From Prochilodus magdalenae (Eukaryota; Chordata; Actinopteri; Characiformes; Prochilodontidae): 64,000 nt of DNA. The notes under the pieces were generated by a model, which was not told the DNA's origin, searched no databases, and worked only from the letters and a program-made list of their open reading frames with translations. The stretch covers positions 1,410,449 through 1,474,448 of the forward strand of contig JAMWET010006778.1 of NCBI GenBank assembly GCA_024036415.1, read 5' to 3'. Numbering within the stretch: position 1 is the stretch's first letter; each line of letters begins with the position of its first letter. The position numbers and the translations under genes were made by a program. This document shows, piece by piece, positions 37,251 through 49,262 of this stretch.

Positions 37251-39310
37251 CTACACATCAGTGCTGACGCTGTGATGAGTCACGACTTCCCTCATAGTGA
37301 CCGAGCGGATGAGGTTTAGCTTGTTGAAGGTAGACATGTCTACAGGCACCACTGGCAGGTCTAACTCCTGCTGCTGTACAGTCCTGTAGCTGATCCTTCC
37401 CCCGCCGTTCCGCAGGCCCTCCTGAGGATTCAGGTAGAACGGCAGGTAGCCGGAGCAGGAAGGGCAGAATGTATAGGAGCGCATGGGTCTGCGGGAGAGC
37501 GCTGGGCTGTAGCGGCTGCAGATGGCTGGTCCATTAGGCTCGTAAGGCTCGGCAGTCATAAGAAGTTGATTAGAGGATGAATACTCTGGAGGAAGGTGGA
37601 AGTTCAGTGGGCTTGGAGGACTTAGAGGAGAAATTGGGGGGCTTGGGTTTAGTTCATGTGGTGGACTGGGGGATGATTTGGTAAAGTCAGGCTCCTCCTC
37701 CTCCCCCTCTGATCCCTCTCTCTTACAGCAGTAGTACTTGCAGTGATAAAAGAGGGCAAATTTGATTGTGTATGAAAAGGGGAGAAAGAGCAAAGAAAGA
37801 AAAGTGAAAGATCATTCTTACAATTTAATGAATAAAGGAAAGTGAACAGGAATCTCACACTCTACTGTCAAAAAGGTTTTAACCATTTTAAAGTGTATAA
37901 TCCAGATGTTCATGTTGTTGTACTTGTGGTATGTTTTAATATTGTTACATTCTGTAGGTTATCAAAACCCAGTTTGGTTGGAGATGCTAGTCCAGATTTC
38001 AAGTTCATTTCAAGTTTCAAATAATTATTAGAAACCCAAGAAAAATATGAAGGTTTTATTGCAAAACAAGTGGAAATGGGCTTAACACATTCAAGGAATT
38101 ATTAATTATCATTAATACCACTTTTTAGAGGTATGCAAACATGTTTTCCATTGCACATCAGCAGTAATTCTTTTTAGAGACTTTCTTTTCAGAGAAACGC
38201 ATATAATTCATATAAAGTCATTTTAAAAGCATCCAGGCTGATAAGATGCTTGGTAGATAGTTCTAAAATAAGTAAGATGCCTTCAAGAATGAAATTTCAA
38301 ATGTATTATTCTCAGTTTGCTTATTTGAAATATACTATGTAAATCTATATGGCACATGTTATTGTTGTATATAAATTAACAATGTGTTTTAATGTGATGA
38401 TTTCAAAAACATCTGACCTGCTGTCTCCATTTTAGTTGTTAAGGTTGTAAGGTTGTACTAGTTCAAGAAGATCATGGCAGGTCACAAATGACATACTGAC
38501 TACATAGGGCTGTATAGAAAAACTTACATAGTGGCCAAATTACACGTCAGCTTCTCATTTTATTTAACATTTTACTGAATTTAACATTCTTTAAAAACTA
38601 AAACATGAAGTATATAATGCGGAGCTTACGAAATAATTACGAAATAAACAGTAATTATGTATTATAATGCAGGACTGTGTTCTCAGTAGAGACTGTGTGA
38701 ACTCACTTTCACTTAAAAATTCAACAATACAGTGATATGACCAGTGGAGCCTTTTAAATACAGGTGTATCAATAATGCAGTAGAGTCTTAGGCACCTCAG
38801 CAAATCGTTCAAAGCATTTTGTCTCATTAGTGAATATGCTGCTGCTTGCAAAACCCTAATAACATTAGTATAAGAAGTAGCTGATCTTGTGAGCATTATA
38901 TGTTTAGAAGGTTAAAGTTCACACAAGGTATCACATGGATTTGTTTCGTTCTATCTGCAGCTATGATAACAGGTCTTTATTTTAACACTAGTGTTTTACA
39001 AAGCATATACATGATCATGTCCACATAATTAGCTTTTGAAATATAATTATCTCAGGGTTTGAAGACTTTTGCACAGTACTTTGTTTCTAAAGATCAATAA
39101 GTTTCGTATCATATTTAATTCTAAGGTTACCAACATTACAACTGCAACTGACAGAGTTTATTGATTGTGAGTCTAACAGAATGAATGTGTTTACCTGCAG
39201 CCTACAGTAACACAGCACCGTAACGATAGTCAATAAGATGACTGCTGCTATGATTCCTCCTGTGATGACCACTGTTCCGGCTGTCATTCGAAATCCTCTC
39301 CATCAACACC
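37251..39310 (-). CDS. fam163b: FAM163B family membrane protein (2 coding exons, 192 aa)
   Basis: Minus-strand exons: 39310-39195 (ATG at 39287-39285) and 37736-37251, separated by a 1.46-kb intron with GT-AG ends. The first coding exon gives 31 residues, [20 protein letters not shown] and on, nearly identical to mammalian FAM163A/B; residues about 6-27 form one transmembrane helix ending in CYCRLQ. The second exon continues YYCCKR, an acidic EGEEEEPDF stretch, a Pro/Ser-rich section, and ends in VSTDV, the conserved family C-terminus. Function is poorly known; the proteins are expressed mainly in nervous tissue and FAM163A (neuroblastoma-derived secretory protein) is its paralogue. FAM163B is chosen over FAM163A because it follows mymk and adamtsl2 as in human 9q34.2. 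Confidence 0.93.
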
Positions 39311-40597
39311 CTGCACATATGCACAAGCGGAAGAGAAGAATGGCTTTCAGAGTGCAATAACATTATTATATTAGAATCATTAGTATTATCATATAAACCA
39401 GTGAACTAACCGGATGTAATGAAACAAGATTAAACAATAATCACATGACTGCAGCAGTGAATCTGCTGATGAGTCGGCCGGGGCAGAGCTGCTGAAACTT
39501 TGCCTTACAGCTAAATGCTCACCGTGGTGTATAATAAGATGTGGCCATCCTTCAAATGACATAGACATCCAATTTCCATTATGCCATTTTTCTGACGATA
39601 TTCTGGGGATACGCAGGACCGCAGCCAAAAACATGTCACACTGTAGGACTATCACGGTGTTATGCAGCTCATTGTGCATTAGGGGGACGAAAATGAAGCC
39701 CCAAAATAGAATCCACCGGACGACGCAGTATGCCTTCATGGGAATCTTAATGAGGAGTCGCATGAATATACAAAGGAAAGGTTCATTTGACTGTTCTACT
39801 TGTCGACTGGTTTAACAAAGATCATTGTCTGCTGAACAAAATCTGCATCACAGCATCAGACAAGAAACCAGACTCATCAACCATTGATCTATGCATGCTA
39901 ATAAACATTCAATCTGGACACCGGATCAGAGAAAAAGTGCTTGAACTGAAAAGTAACACACTATGCCTGTTTCAATGCCTGACTGCTCACTGATGCGTCT
40001 TATTAGGTTCTTTGATAAGAAATTCAGATGATAGGACAGCAGTAGTTAGACTCACCCCAGGCCAGAAAGTCATTCTCTCCCACACAGTGTAGTCACAGTT
40101 ATGTTTACTCACCACTCACAAAGCTTGATGTAATTGAACATAAAGGTCATTAAAAGGCAACACGATAAACATTCAGAAGCACTTACATTAGTGACGGGTT
40201 GGTTCTCAATGCATTCCGAAGTTTGGCTAAAACAATGCACAAAACTTCAGGTCCGGTTATGATCAGCTCTGGAAACAAACTAAAGCAGACAGCACTGGCC
40301 CCGCTGTTTACTTCTATGATTACAAATTTTGGGTGCAGATATTAGACCTAGGTCGGCAGCTTGTCTGACAGAATGAGGAAGATGTGTGTGGGAGTTTAGC
40401 CTGGCTCTGTGCGCTGTGTGTGCATGATTGTCGATGCACACTGCATCTAGATAGATAATAAACCTTACATAAAAGATTTACTGATTCTATAAAAAACTGC
40501 AGGATTTCTATACAACTATATAGATCAATAAACAGATGGACTGATATATAGACGGATTGACAGACAGACATTGGACAGAGAGCAAAACCCCCACTTA

Positions 40598-40740
40598 AGT
40601 CCTGTTGGTCCTGTCTTCATGAAAATTTCACACAACGTAAACAGGAGCTGCTGTGTTTATGCTGTGATGCCTAAACATTCAAATCAACAAAAATGGAGAT
40701 ACATGTTTTTCTTCGCACAGGAACAGTATGCACCTCTAGT
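40598..40740. repeat. Dispersed repeat, family 2 copy
   Basis: Shares 'gttggtcc..tcttcatgaaaatttcacac...gtaaacag.agct' with 46709-46895 and 63175-63352, in the same orientation. Three diverged copies in one window show a repeat family; not identified. Confidence 0.5.
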
Positions 40741-41059
40741 ATACACTATAGCATCTATATAATAATCCATAACATATTTCTATAATATTGTTCCAGCTCT
40801 GTGATATAGTAGCCAGTGGATGTTGTGTAGTTTGTTGGGACTTATTATAAGATTCATATGGGGAACCCTGTAGAAGTCTGTGGTAAAATATCACTATATA
40901 TATTTTTGTATGTATGTCTTGTATACATGTAACAAGACATTAACATATTTGACTTGGTAATTACATGTATGACTTGTAAGTGATAAGTACATTGGCTAAT
41001 TAAGTCTTCACCTTTAAAGAAGATTTTTCAAAACTGCTGTAAAAGTTTAGCATGTTGAA

Positions 41060-41165
41060 AACTTTAGAGTGGTTTGGTGTGAAAAGCTTCATTCTGGAAA
41101 ACCTGCCAGGTCACCACCACCATAGAGCTCACAGGTCACCATACATCTAAAGAGTTTAATGCCTC
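41060..41165. repeat. Dispersed repeat, family 1 copy
   Basis: Contains the 'agagtggtttggtgtgaaa' block also at 18060-18077, then a tttaatgcctct block shared with 59590-59600. Diverged and short. Confidence 0.4.
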
Positions 41166-41784
41166 TAAAAACTCCATCACAGACAATGTTTTTTTAAATT
41201 AGTTTGGTCTAAACTCTATTTCAATCAACCATTTAGGGTGGAAGGATACAAAAAGGGTGTTCTAAGGACAAAACATAGTCCTCCTATGTTACTATTGTTT
41301 TACCACTGTCAACATTACATATAAAAGTTGTGTAGGCTTACTGGTGGTTTTGCTTAGTAAATAGAATGGCTGTATTTGTGGTGCAGGCATAACAAACCCT
41401 GATTCCTATCACCATCACTCTAAATCAAACTCTCAACCACTGAATTAGGCAGACATGAAACATAGTGGGGTTGCTCTTTACTGTGACTGTCCCTATGATA
41501 AAATGTAGGGGCCAGTAAAATTGAAAAATTCACGCCCCTGCTGAAAAATGTATCTTAGACCAGCATGTTTTCCAGTTTATGCTGGTTTGTGCTGGTGACT
41601 AGCACAAACGTACTCACACAAAACAAACCAGCATCAAGAATATTTTAGAAGTTTTGGATCATAGCGCCTCTTTTAAAGCTCAAACAACTTAAAGCCGCAT
41701 CATATTTCTTTACCAAGAGGTGAATATGAACGTTTCGGAACAGGTAACAGTGTTAAAGGTAGTTAAAGTGTTGGTTGGCATTAC

Positions 41785-42330
41785 CTTTAAGAAGCCCTGG
41801 TAGTGGAAGCTCACTGTTCGCCTCTCGGCGTCTCCAAAGCGGCCACTGAGAGATGAGCAGGGCGGGTAGGCAACCAACCTCAAAACCGCTGACTAACTCG
41901 CCCTGTGTGGCGATGAGCCTAAAGGTGACCAGTTACTGGACACATGCTTCCAGAAAAGTGTCTAATATCCAGCTGTATCCATTAACGTTAGCGTTAGCCC
42001 TCAGTCTCACACTCAGCTCGCGCATTCACCGCTTTCCCGCCTCCTTCAGGTAGTTCCCACCGGACAGGCTTCTTCTCCCGCAGTCAGTCATAAGCTCGAC
42101 CGTAACCGCCTTTATTGGAGGTATGTTTAAAGTAACGCAGTGAACCGGGCAGGGATTCGGTGTTTTGTCCTCAGTCCGGGATCAGTGGCGTACCTGTGAC
42201 CGCTCAGAGAGAGGGGAAGAAGACAGGCGCATCAGTTACCTGTGAAGGAGCGCCGAAAGCTGCTCTCTTTCTTTTCCTCGAGGGTTGGACGAGTCCTGCT
42301 TTGCTTGATGCTGTCTAAGAGGCTTCAGCC
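41785..42330 (-). promoter_or_regulatory. fam163b: Probable fam163b promoter and 5' non-coding exon
   Basis: A locally GC- and CpG-rich block stands out of AT-rich DNA. On the minus strand it ends in a good donor, TTAAAG|GTAATG (last exon base 41785), which could join to the acceptor TGTGCAG before 39310 in the 5' UTR of fam163b. The transcription start is not located. A bidirectional promoter serving an unseen plus-strand transcript cannot be excluded. Confidence 0.5.
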
Positions 42331-42632
42331 TGTGAGGTGGAGTTAATGCTGTGAAGGAGAGGACACTGCTGTCCTGTATCAGTGCTGACTGTACTATGGA
42401 AGTGAAGGTTAATTCCTAATCGCAGTTCAGTTCACTCCTGCTTCCCCTTTTTTTCCTTAGGCTGCTCTAATTCCTAACCATCAAAATGCCCAATGGGATT
42501 GGATTGGATAATATCCTGTCATATGCAAAGATGTAAAGAGGTTCGGTCTCCAGTCACTTTCTTCAGCTGTGAATATCTTTTTCTTGTTGTCGTGGAAAGT
42601 TCTATAAGGAGTCACTAGTTTTACACTCACTG

Positions 42633-42830
42633 GCCAGTTTATTAGGTACACCTTCCTTGCATCGACACTCGTGGTGCACTTGTGGTACAGTGTGTCACTG
42701 CTGTGCTTGCAATGGTCCGCCACCCAAATGAAACCTGCTAAGTGGGGGTCCCTTGGTGTTTCCTGACCACTGATTAAATTTACAAATTGACGGTAATAAT
42801 GAATATACTGTAAGTACACTGTGAGACTCC
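42633..42830. repeat. Interspersed fish repeat (CACTGGCCAGTTTATTAGGTAC type)
   Basis: Begins with an end resembling a widespread fish repeat with ACTGGCCA..TTTATTAGGTACACC, remembered from other fish genomes. The other end is not clear. Superfamily not assigned. Confidence 0.45.
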
Positions 42831-43750
42831 TATATAACTACTACAGAGAATGTGAACCTGTATAGTAAGTGGACAAATAAAATTGAAATGCACTAAATAT
42901 TAAGAATATAATCTGATTTTTGAATGTGATTTTTTAATTGGTCACAGAAAAAGGATACTCTGATATCTTGGATCAGATTAAGGTCTTGAAATCCAAGCAC
43001 AAAATCTGATTAAGACATCTGGATTTTAGTTCAATAGTAATTAATAGACTATAAAATGATTTCTTTCAGGTTTTCTCAGTCTGTGCATCTCCATAAACAG
43101 AGCACAGTAACTGGATTTCTGACATGTTTGTATACTTTTGATTCCTTTCAGATTCTTTCAGATTTCTCACGTATCCAGGAGTTTCCAAATATCTGATTAC
43201 AAGTGCGTGTAAACATGGTGAACAGTTTACTGACCAAATCTGATTTTCTGCAGCTATCGGATTTTTATATGCATGTAAACACAATCAATAGTGCATATGT
43301 AAAGTAGGTGTACACTATAAAGTGTGTGGTGAGTATAAATGTTCATGTAAAATGCTTGTTAACTGTCTAATTTGGGTGCATATTGATGATTAATGATGAA
43401 TAAATTGTACACAGGCCAGAACTTATTTTTTAAAAGCAAGATTCCCTTAAATACTTTGACAGCAGTTGTAACTGTGATAGCTGAAGAAAAGTCAGAGACC
43501 ACTCTTCATTTGTATATTTCCCATAAACATTTAACCATTAAGATAGAAAACACATATTTAATCGAAAATTATACAAAAGCATCTATAAATAGTCGTTAAT
43601 TCTATATAATTTGTTTTTCAATGAACTCTGCAGGAATATTGCAGTTTTAGAGCAGACTGAGAATCAAGAAACATTGTCCTCTAAAGAGAATGCTTTTTAT
43701 TGAATACAGCAGCAGAGGAGACCTGCCACTTAACATTTTAAACTATATAA

Positions 43751-43815
43751 GATAAGATAAGATAAGATAAGATAAGATAAGATAAGATAAGATAAGATAA
43801 GATAAGATAAGATAA
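43751..43815. repeat. (GATAA)13 microsatellite
   Basis: Thirteen perfect GATAA units. The following 43816-43900 (TGCAAATAATTAAAC...AAAGTGCAAA) resembles the end of a fish retroposon that carries such a tail. Confidence 0.95.
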
Positions 43816-45129
43816 GAATACGAAACTGAGCAGCAATCCGACGGCACTTTACACTGCAAATAATTAAACATAGCATATTAACATAAAGTGCAAAGGTTAA
43901 GAGAAAGACAGAAGGAAAAAATAAAAATAAAATAAAAATAAAACTATAATATACATATATATACACATTGCCTAAAAAATATTTCAATATAATAAATGAC
44001 TATAAAAACTGTATATTCTAAACAGACAATGATCGTCACCTTTAACTGTTCTTCACGACTCACACACAACCTCACAGCTCAATACAAAAAAGCACATATT
44101 ACACCTACAATATACCTGGAACTAACAACTAACAATATTTTATTTACAGTTCTGAACTTTAATCTTGTAGTATGGTTGGAATCTCAGTATCCAAGTACAC
44201 GCTCTGAGGTTTGCTCTCTTAAATTTGTATCAGTTTCTTGACAGCTACACATTCCTTCAGAGCCATAGTGTTGAGCTGTTGGTTTTGGTGAATTCTTGAG
44301 TTCTGGTGATCTTGATGGTCCAATTTCTTAGAACTTTTTCACTACCTATGGTACTTAATGACTTTGACATGACAATTTTTTTACCTGAAATAAAATGAAT
44401 AAAGGAGCGTAATTATGTTTCCCTTAATCAGTGTTCATATTAGTATTTCAATCGAAAACCTTAGAGAGGAAACTCACTGTAGGCTATAGATAGGCCTGTA
44501 TGCTCCATACATCTCACAGAGCACTACACTACACAACCTCTTTCACTTAAAAGTCTCTTCTTCCTCTTTTAACTTGCCACCACCTCACTGTTCTGCTACT
44601 AGTAGCACTTTGAGTACCACTAAGAGGAGATCGCACAGGAGGGAGGAGAAAAGCCAGATTTTTATTACATGAATTATTAAACTTTCAAATATTAAAGGAG
44701 GCTGAGATTCCAATGTATTGTGCAGACCCAGCCCTGAAAAATTGATGAGAGGAGATGCAGGGTATGGAGTAGTTATTTTTCCTCTGCTGCATCCTTCATC
44801 CACGACTGTTTTCAGAATCCCCATAGGAGCCTCTTGGGCTCAGCAGCAGATGCTGGAGCTGGGGTGAATTTCAGGGCCAAAATGACGGAATGAGGAAGTT
44901 TGGGAGAGACAAGTGGTAAATGTAAAGAACCCAAAAAATGCAGTCAAGGAAACACTAGCTGTGCTGTTCTAGAGCTTTCCTCTTTTTACTGATCTACTTC
45001 ACTTTGTCCTTACTTACCTGGCCATTTATACCTCTCAGTTCTCAGAACTGTTGGATGACCTCCTTACTGTAGGATTGCATTCCAGCATTGGTGTAAATCA
45101 TTCACTCTAGATTTGATGCAATCATACAT

Positions 45130-45239
45130 AAACAGTCTTGAGCAAAAGTTACGCACCCCTGGTCTAATGGCATGTTTTGTTGGTTGAGGGTAAGTTATCA
45201 CACCCTGGGCAGAGAACTCACACCTGCACATTTAGTGCA
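45130..45239. repeat. Interspersed repeat fragment
   Basis: Contains 'agtcttgagcaaaagtta.gcacccctgg' and 'catgttttgttgg', resembling the terminal part of a common fish DNA element as remembered. Only a fragment; uncertain. Confidence 0.35.
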
Positions 45240-46210
45240 TTAATACTGCTCTTTTATTGAATTTAACATAAAACAAGAAATCATAAATAAGTCAGTAAAT
45301 AACATATAATACATTAAATGTGGCCTGTGCAAAACACAAAAGGATCTAAAAGAAAGCAAACAACACATAGAACAATAATACAATAAATACACAAGACAAT
45401 TTACAATACACGAAACAGCAGACAATAGGTACAGGGAGGGGACAGTGCAGATAGCCCACTGGTAGTGGGAGCAGTAAAGTGTGGTTATGTCCATTTTTTT
45501 TTTTAAAGATGAACGTTTTAGCAGCAGTTATGTCCATATTTGGTATACATGTAAACATTGTATACTTTAAGTGTTATGTGTGGACAGATTTAAAAGATGA
45601 GGTTATGTGTGTGTGTGTGTGTTCAGTCCAGTCATTGAATGTGTTCAGTTATTCAGACCAGACTCTGCGTGTTAAGGAGTCTGATGGTTTGGGGAAAGAA
45701 GCTGTTGCACAGTCTGGATGTGAGGGCCCGGATGCTTCGGTACCTTTTTCCAGATGGTAGGAGGGTGAAGAGTGTGTGTGAGTGGTGTGTGTGGTCATCC
45801 ACGATGCTGGTTGCTTTGCGGCTGCAGCGTGTGGTGTAAATGTCCATGACGGTGGGAAGAGAGACACCGATGATCTTCTCAGCCGTCCTCACTACCCGCT
45901 GCAGGGACTTGCGATCCGATGCAGTGCAGTTCCCAAACCAGGCAGTGATGCAGCTGCTCAGGATGCTCTCGATGGTTCCTCTGTAGAAGGTGGTGAGGAT
46001 GGGAGGTGGGAGATCTGCCTTTCTCAGCCTTCGCAGGAAGTAGAGACGCTGCTGGGCTTTGTTGGTTATGGTGCTGGTGTTGAGGGACCAGGTGAGATCC
46101 TCTGCCAGGTGAACTCCAAGGAACTTGGTGCTCTTGACGATCTCCACAGTAGAGCCGTCGATGTGTAGTGGAGAGTGGTCACGCCTTGTCCTTCTGAAGT
46201 CAACAACCAT
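45240..46210 (-). mobile_element. Non-LTR retrotransposon (LINE) 3' end with reverse-transcriptase C-terminus
   Basis: Minus strand 46210-45653 is open for 185 codons. It reads as the C-terminal part of a jockey/CR1/L2/Rex1-type polyprotein: MVVDFRRTRR, then [44 protein letters not shown], and LLPSGKRYRSIRALTSR near the stop. These are the thumb and post-RT motifs of LINEs common in fish. Below 45653 follows a 3' UTR-like AT-rich tail with a (GT)n tract. The endonuclease and the catalytic palm (YADD) are absent, so this is a 5'-truncated copy, the usual outcome of target-primed reverse transcription. The intact frame suggests a fairly recent insertion. Confidence 0.85.
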
Positions 46211-46708
46211 CTCTTTGGTTTTGGCATGTCATGGCTTGGTGTAAGAGGGACATGACTGTGTATGAAAAGCACATCATTCCTGAAGAGAAACTGAAACACT
46301 GGTGTAGTCAGCATGTATTTGATCAATGTACATATTTGTTTGTCACATGCTTTAGTAAACTAGGTTACACTTATATGGAAAAGTCCAGAAAGCGAACAGG
46401 AGTAGATGTTTACTGAAAGAACTGAGCGTTTTACTATCTTTGAATCTGTAGAGGATTTTCCATTTTTGTGTTTTGATATTGCTTTGTTTTAATCCTTCCA
46501 CATATTAGGTCTTTACTACTATATTCTTTTCCTATCCATCAAAATAGACCGCCAGCTGTTATTCAAGGTATTCAAGGTCCAGCCTATAGAGTTAGTGTTT
46601 TAACCTGAAGAGGGTCTCATTTCACTTATAGTGTTGTACCTTAGTGAGCAGATAACAAAGGAAAAAGAACATATCAAAAGCCTCATTTCACTTGAATGGA
46701 AGTCTATG

Positions 46709-46895
46709 GAACCAGGCATCTTTCCAAGCAGTTTTGGGCCATTTCTGTTGGTCCATTCTTAATGAAAATTTCACATAGTATAAACAACAGCTCATGCGAT
46801 CAAATGAGACATAAAAGTAAAAATCATCTAAAACAGAGATACTGTATATATATGCAACACTCATTTAGATTTACAGGAAGGCATAATGCTCCCCC
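46709..46895. repeat. Dispersed repeat, family 2 copy
   Basis: Best match to 63175-63352: both carry 'tggaaccagrcat', 'gccatttctrttggtccattc', 'tgaaaatttcac' (or near), and 'cagctcatg.gat.aaatga'. Confidence 0.55.
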
Positions 46896-47116
46896 CAACC
46901 ACTGGAAAAGAAAATGTGCTGAAGTAGCGGTAAGTAATTTAGCAAAATAGGCTTAGGGCATTACCTGTTTTGTATTAGAGAAGTGGTTTTCCCAACTACT
47001 ATGTTCTAATATAGGAGCGTTCACTTAAAGCAAAAACGTACCTCAAAATTATGTTAAATATAGTGCCATGTTTATTACCCTTGAGGTGGTAATTTAGCTC
47101 TTAGTGAACTGTACTT

Positions 47117-47640
47117 CAGTTTGTCAAATCAATATTGCCAACAATACATTAATACAGAAAATCATATTTACAGGCTACCTGTAGCCAACTTACTTGGTTT
47201 TTAGATAGGTCACATGAATAATCAAATAGCAAATATAACAGAGATGTCTTCTTATGGATTTCATCTAGTACTATGGCCACTACACACTGAACTTTGATCT
47301 TGTTCCTTCAAGGTCATAATCACCTCAAGTTCTGGCCCACACTTCCATTAACACATGCAGGTACATCACTGTTATAAACGCTTGTGAATTTTGTAAAGGC
47401 CTGAACAAAGGTCTTATTCCTGAATGTCTAAGCTCCTCTCTGCAGGTTTCTGCTGTGGTTTTTCTCATCATCAAAACAAAACATCTCCTTCTTTTGTTCC
47501 GGTCCTTGCACAAATGTCCACAATACCCCATCAAGACTGCCTTCCAGCACCTGTCGGGTGAGCTACTCTCTTTCCTGCAACCAAACGAACCAAAACAGCC
47601 TTATTTCAAATCTCGCCGGTGTGGCAAGAAACCTTAACAT
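47117..47640. repeat. Local duplication, copy 1
   Basis: Matches 48812-49660 in two blocks. The first is 47117-47175 (tttgtcaaatcaatattgcc...) against 48812-48872. The second is 47265-47640 (cacacttccattaacacatg... ccccatcaagactgcc) against 49290-49650. Identity is estimated at roughly 80% by eye. No conserved reading frame. Confidence 0.75.
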
Positions 47641-48903
47641 CTCCCAAATGCAAAGTGACAGCTTGAATTCTAAGTTCCTGTATCACTGCCCAAAAACAAA
47701 CAAAAATAGCTGAGATAGCACGAAGGTTTGTTTCCACTCAGTGTCATCTGAGTCAGAGAAACAGTGCGGCGTGGCATCTGTTACAAGACTGTCTAATTAA
47801 ACTCAAGACAAATGAGCCAGAGGCAAGCTGCAGGCATGGCTGCTCTGAAACGTTCACAGTCGTCCTGAATTGTGCACCCAGCGATGATACTGTGAAAGCG
47901 TGCTGAGATGCAGTGAGGCTGCCTGGTGAAGGCCAGCTTTTATCTAACTGTGTGATCCTTTTTGTGGAATCTTAGTGTCACATGTTTTTATTATTTCTCC
48001 AATATGTACATCATTTCCATATAAACACAGTGCATTACATTAATACAGTTATTGGCAAAAGTGAATAAACTAAAAGACAAAATTGTGTTAATATGTAATC
48101 TATCCCTCCAGCCCACAGCTGGCCCGGACTGGTAGTCAAGAGTTTCCTCGCTTGGCTTTTCCACATGGCATTATGTTCCAGATTATGAATGTTATGTCAC
48201 ACCACACGTTTGCTGAAGTAAAGGATTCATCATATGCCTTTGTCAAAGGTAATAAATCTGCCTGCTCATTCATGATGATGCCAGTGGGGTTCACTGACCC
48301 TTGTTGTCATCTGACATATAACGTCTGTAGCTTTTAGTGATGTATCATAATCTCGGTGTCATTTCATCTTGCTATTAAAAGAATGCTTACAGAAATGTCT
48401 CTTTAAAATTTGATCCTCGGGGCCCATAGCCATATCACATAGTTTTAAAGGTGAGTGAAAATTTTATTTAGTCTCTTGCCGTACATTAGACAATAACCAT
48501 CCACAGTGCCGAAGACCATTATACATTAGTTTATCCAACTGTACTGTTTAATATAACAGTGATATACAGTTATGAATAGAAACAATGATAAATACAGATG
48601 TACACATTCCTGTGTATGCAGTGTGGGCTGTAATGTATACAGTATTCCAGATTATACGATATATGGGTAGAAGATAAACAAAAGCTATGTCTCTATGTGC
48701 AGGTATAGATATGCCACATATGAAGTGCAGAGTAATTGTGAGAGTGGAGGATAACCAATGTTCAATGATTTTCAAATACATCATCATAAGATCTACCCAC
48801 TTGGTACCTTCGTTTGTCAAAACAATATTGCCAACAATTCAGTGATACAGCTCATCATACAGCCACATTTAACCTAATGACCTGTTTATTAGATGAATGA
48901 TGA

Positions 48904-48904
<1 letters not shown>

Positions 48905-48976
<72 letters not shown>
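48905..48976. repeat. (GATA)n microsatellite
   Basis: About 18 perfect tetranucleotide units. Confidence 0.95.
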
Positions 48977-48977
<1 letters not shown>

Positions 48978-49262
48978 CTATTTAGCAGTGCAAAATATGT
49001 AAACAGTAGTACAGAAAGGGGTGGAATAGTAAAATTAAATATATGTAGGGCATTTAGGAGGGAGTGTGTCCAGAGAAGTGGGTGTGTCCTTTGGAGTGAC
49101 CGGAATGAAAGAGTGTCCAGAGTTTTTCATTTGCTGAACTGAGAGGAGTTGAACAGTCTTATGGCCTGAGGGACAAAAGACTTTGAGTCTGTCTGTGGAG
49201 CAGGACTGGGAGAGCAGTCTGCCACTGAATGAGCTCCGCTGTCTGATGATCGTGCTTTTGCA
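48977..49262 (-). mobile_element. LINE 3' end fragment, antisense
   Basis: The stretch around 49160-49255 ('tggcctgagggacaaaagac', 'gtctgtctgtggagcaggac', 'gagcagtctgcc') resembles the 3' end of a fish LINE seen in antisense, as remembered. The adjoining GATA tract fits a microsatellite at the 3' end of the element. It differs from the LINE at 45240. Confidence 0.55.

Noticed and set aside
39389..39763. Minus-strand open frame of 124 codons upstream of fam163b
   Set aside because: Lies in the fam163b 5' intron, no homology, and no splice logic linking it to the gene.
43751..43815. CRISPR-like or functional repeat array
   Set aside because: Simple perfect pentanucleotide microsatellite without spacers.
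45782..46168. Plus-strand open frame of 128 codons
   Set aside because: Antisense shadow of the LINE reverse-transcriptase frame.
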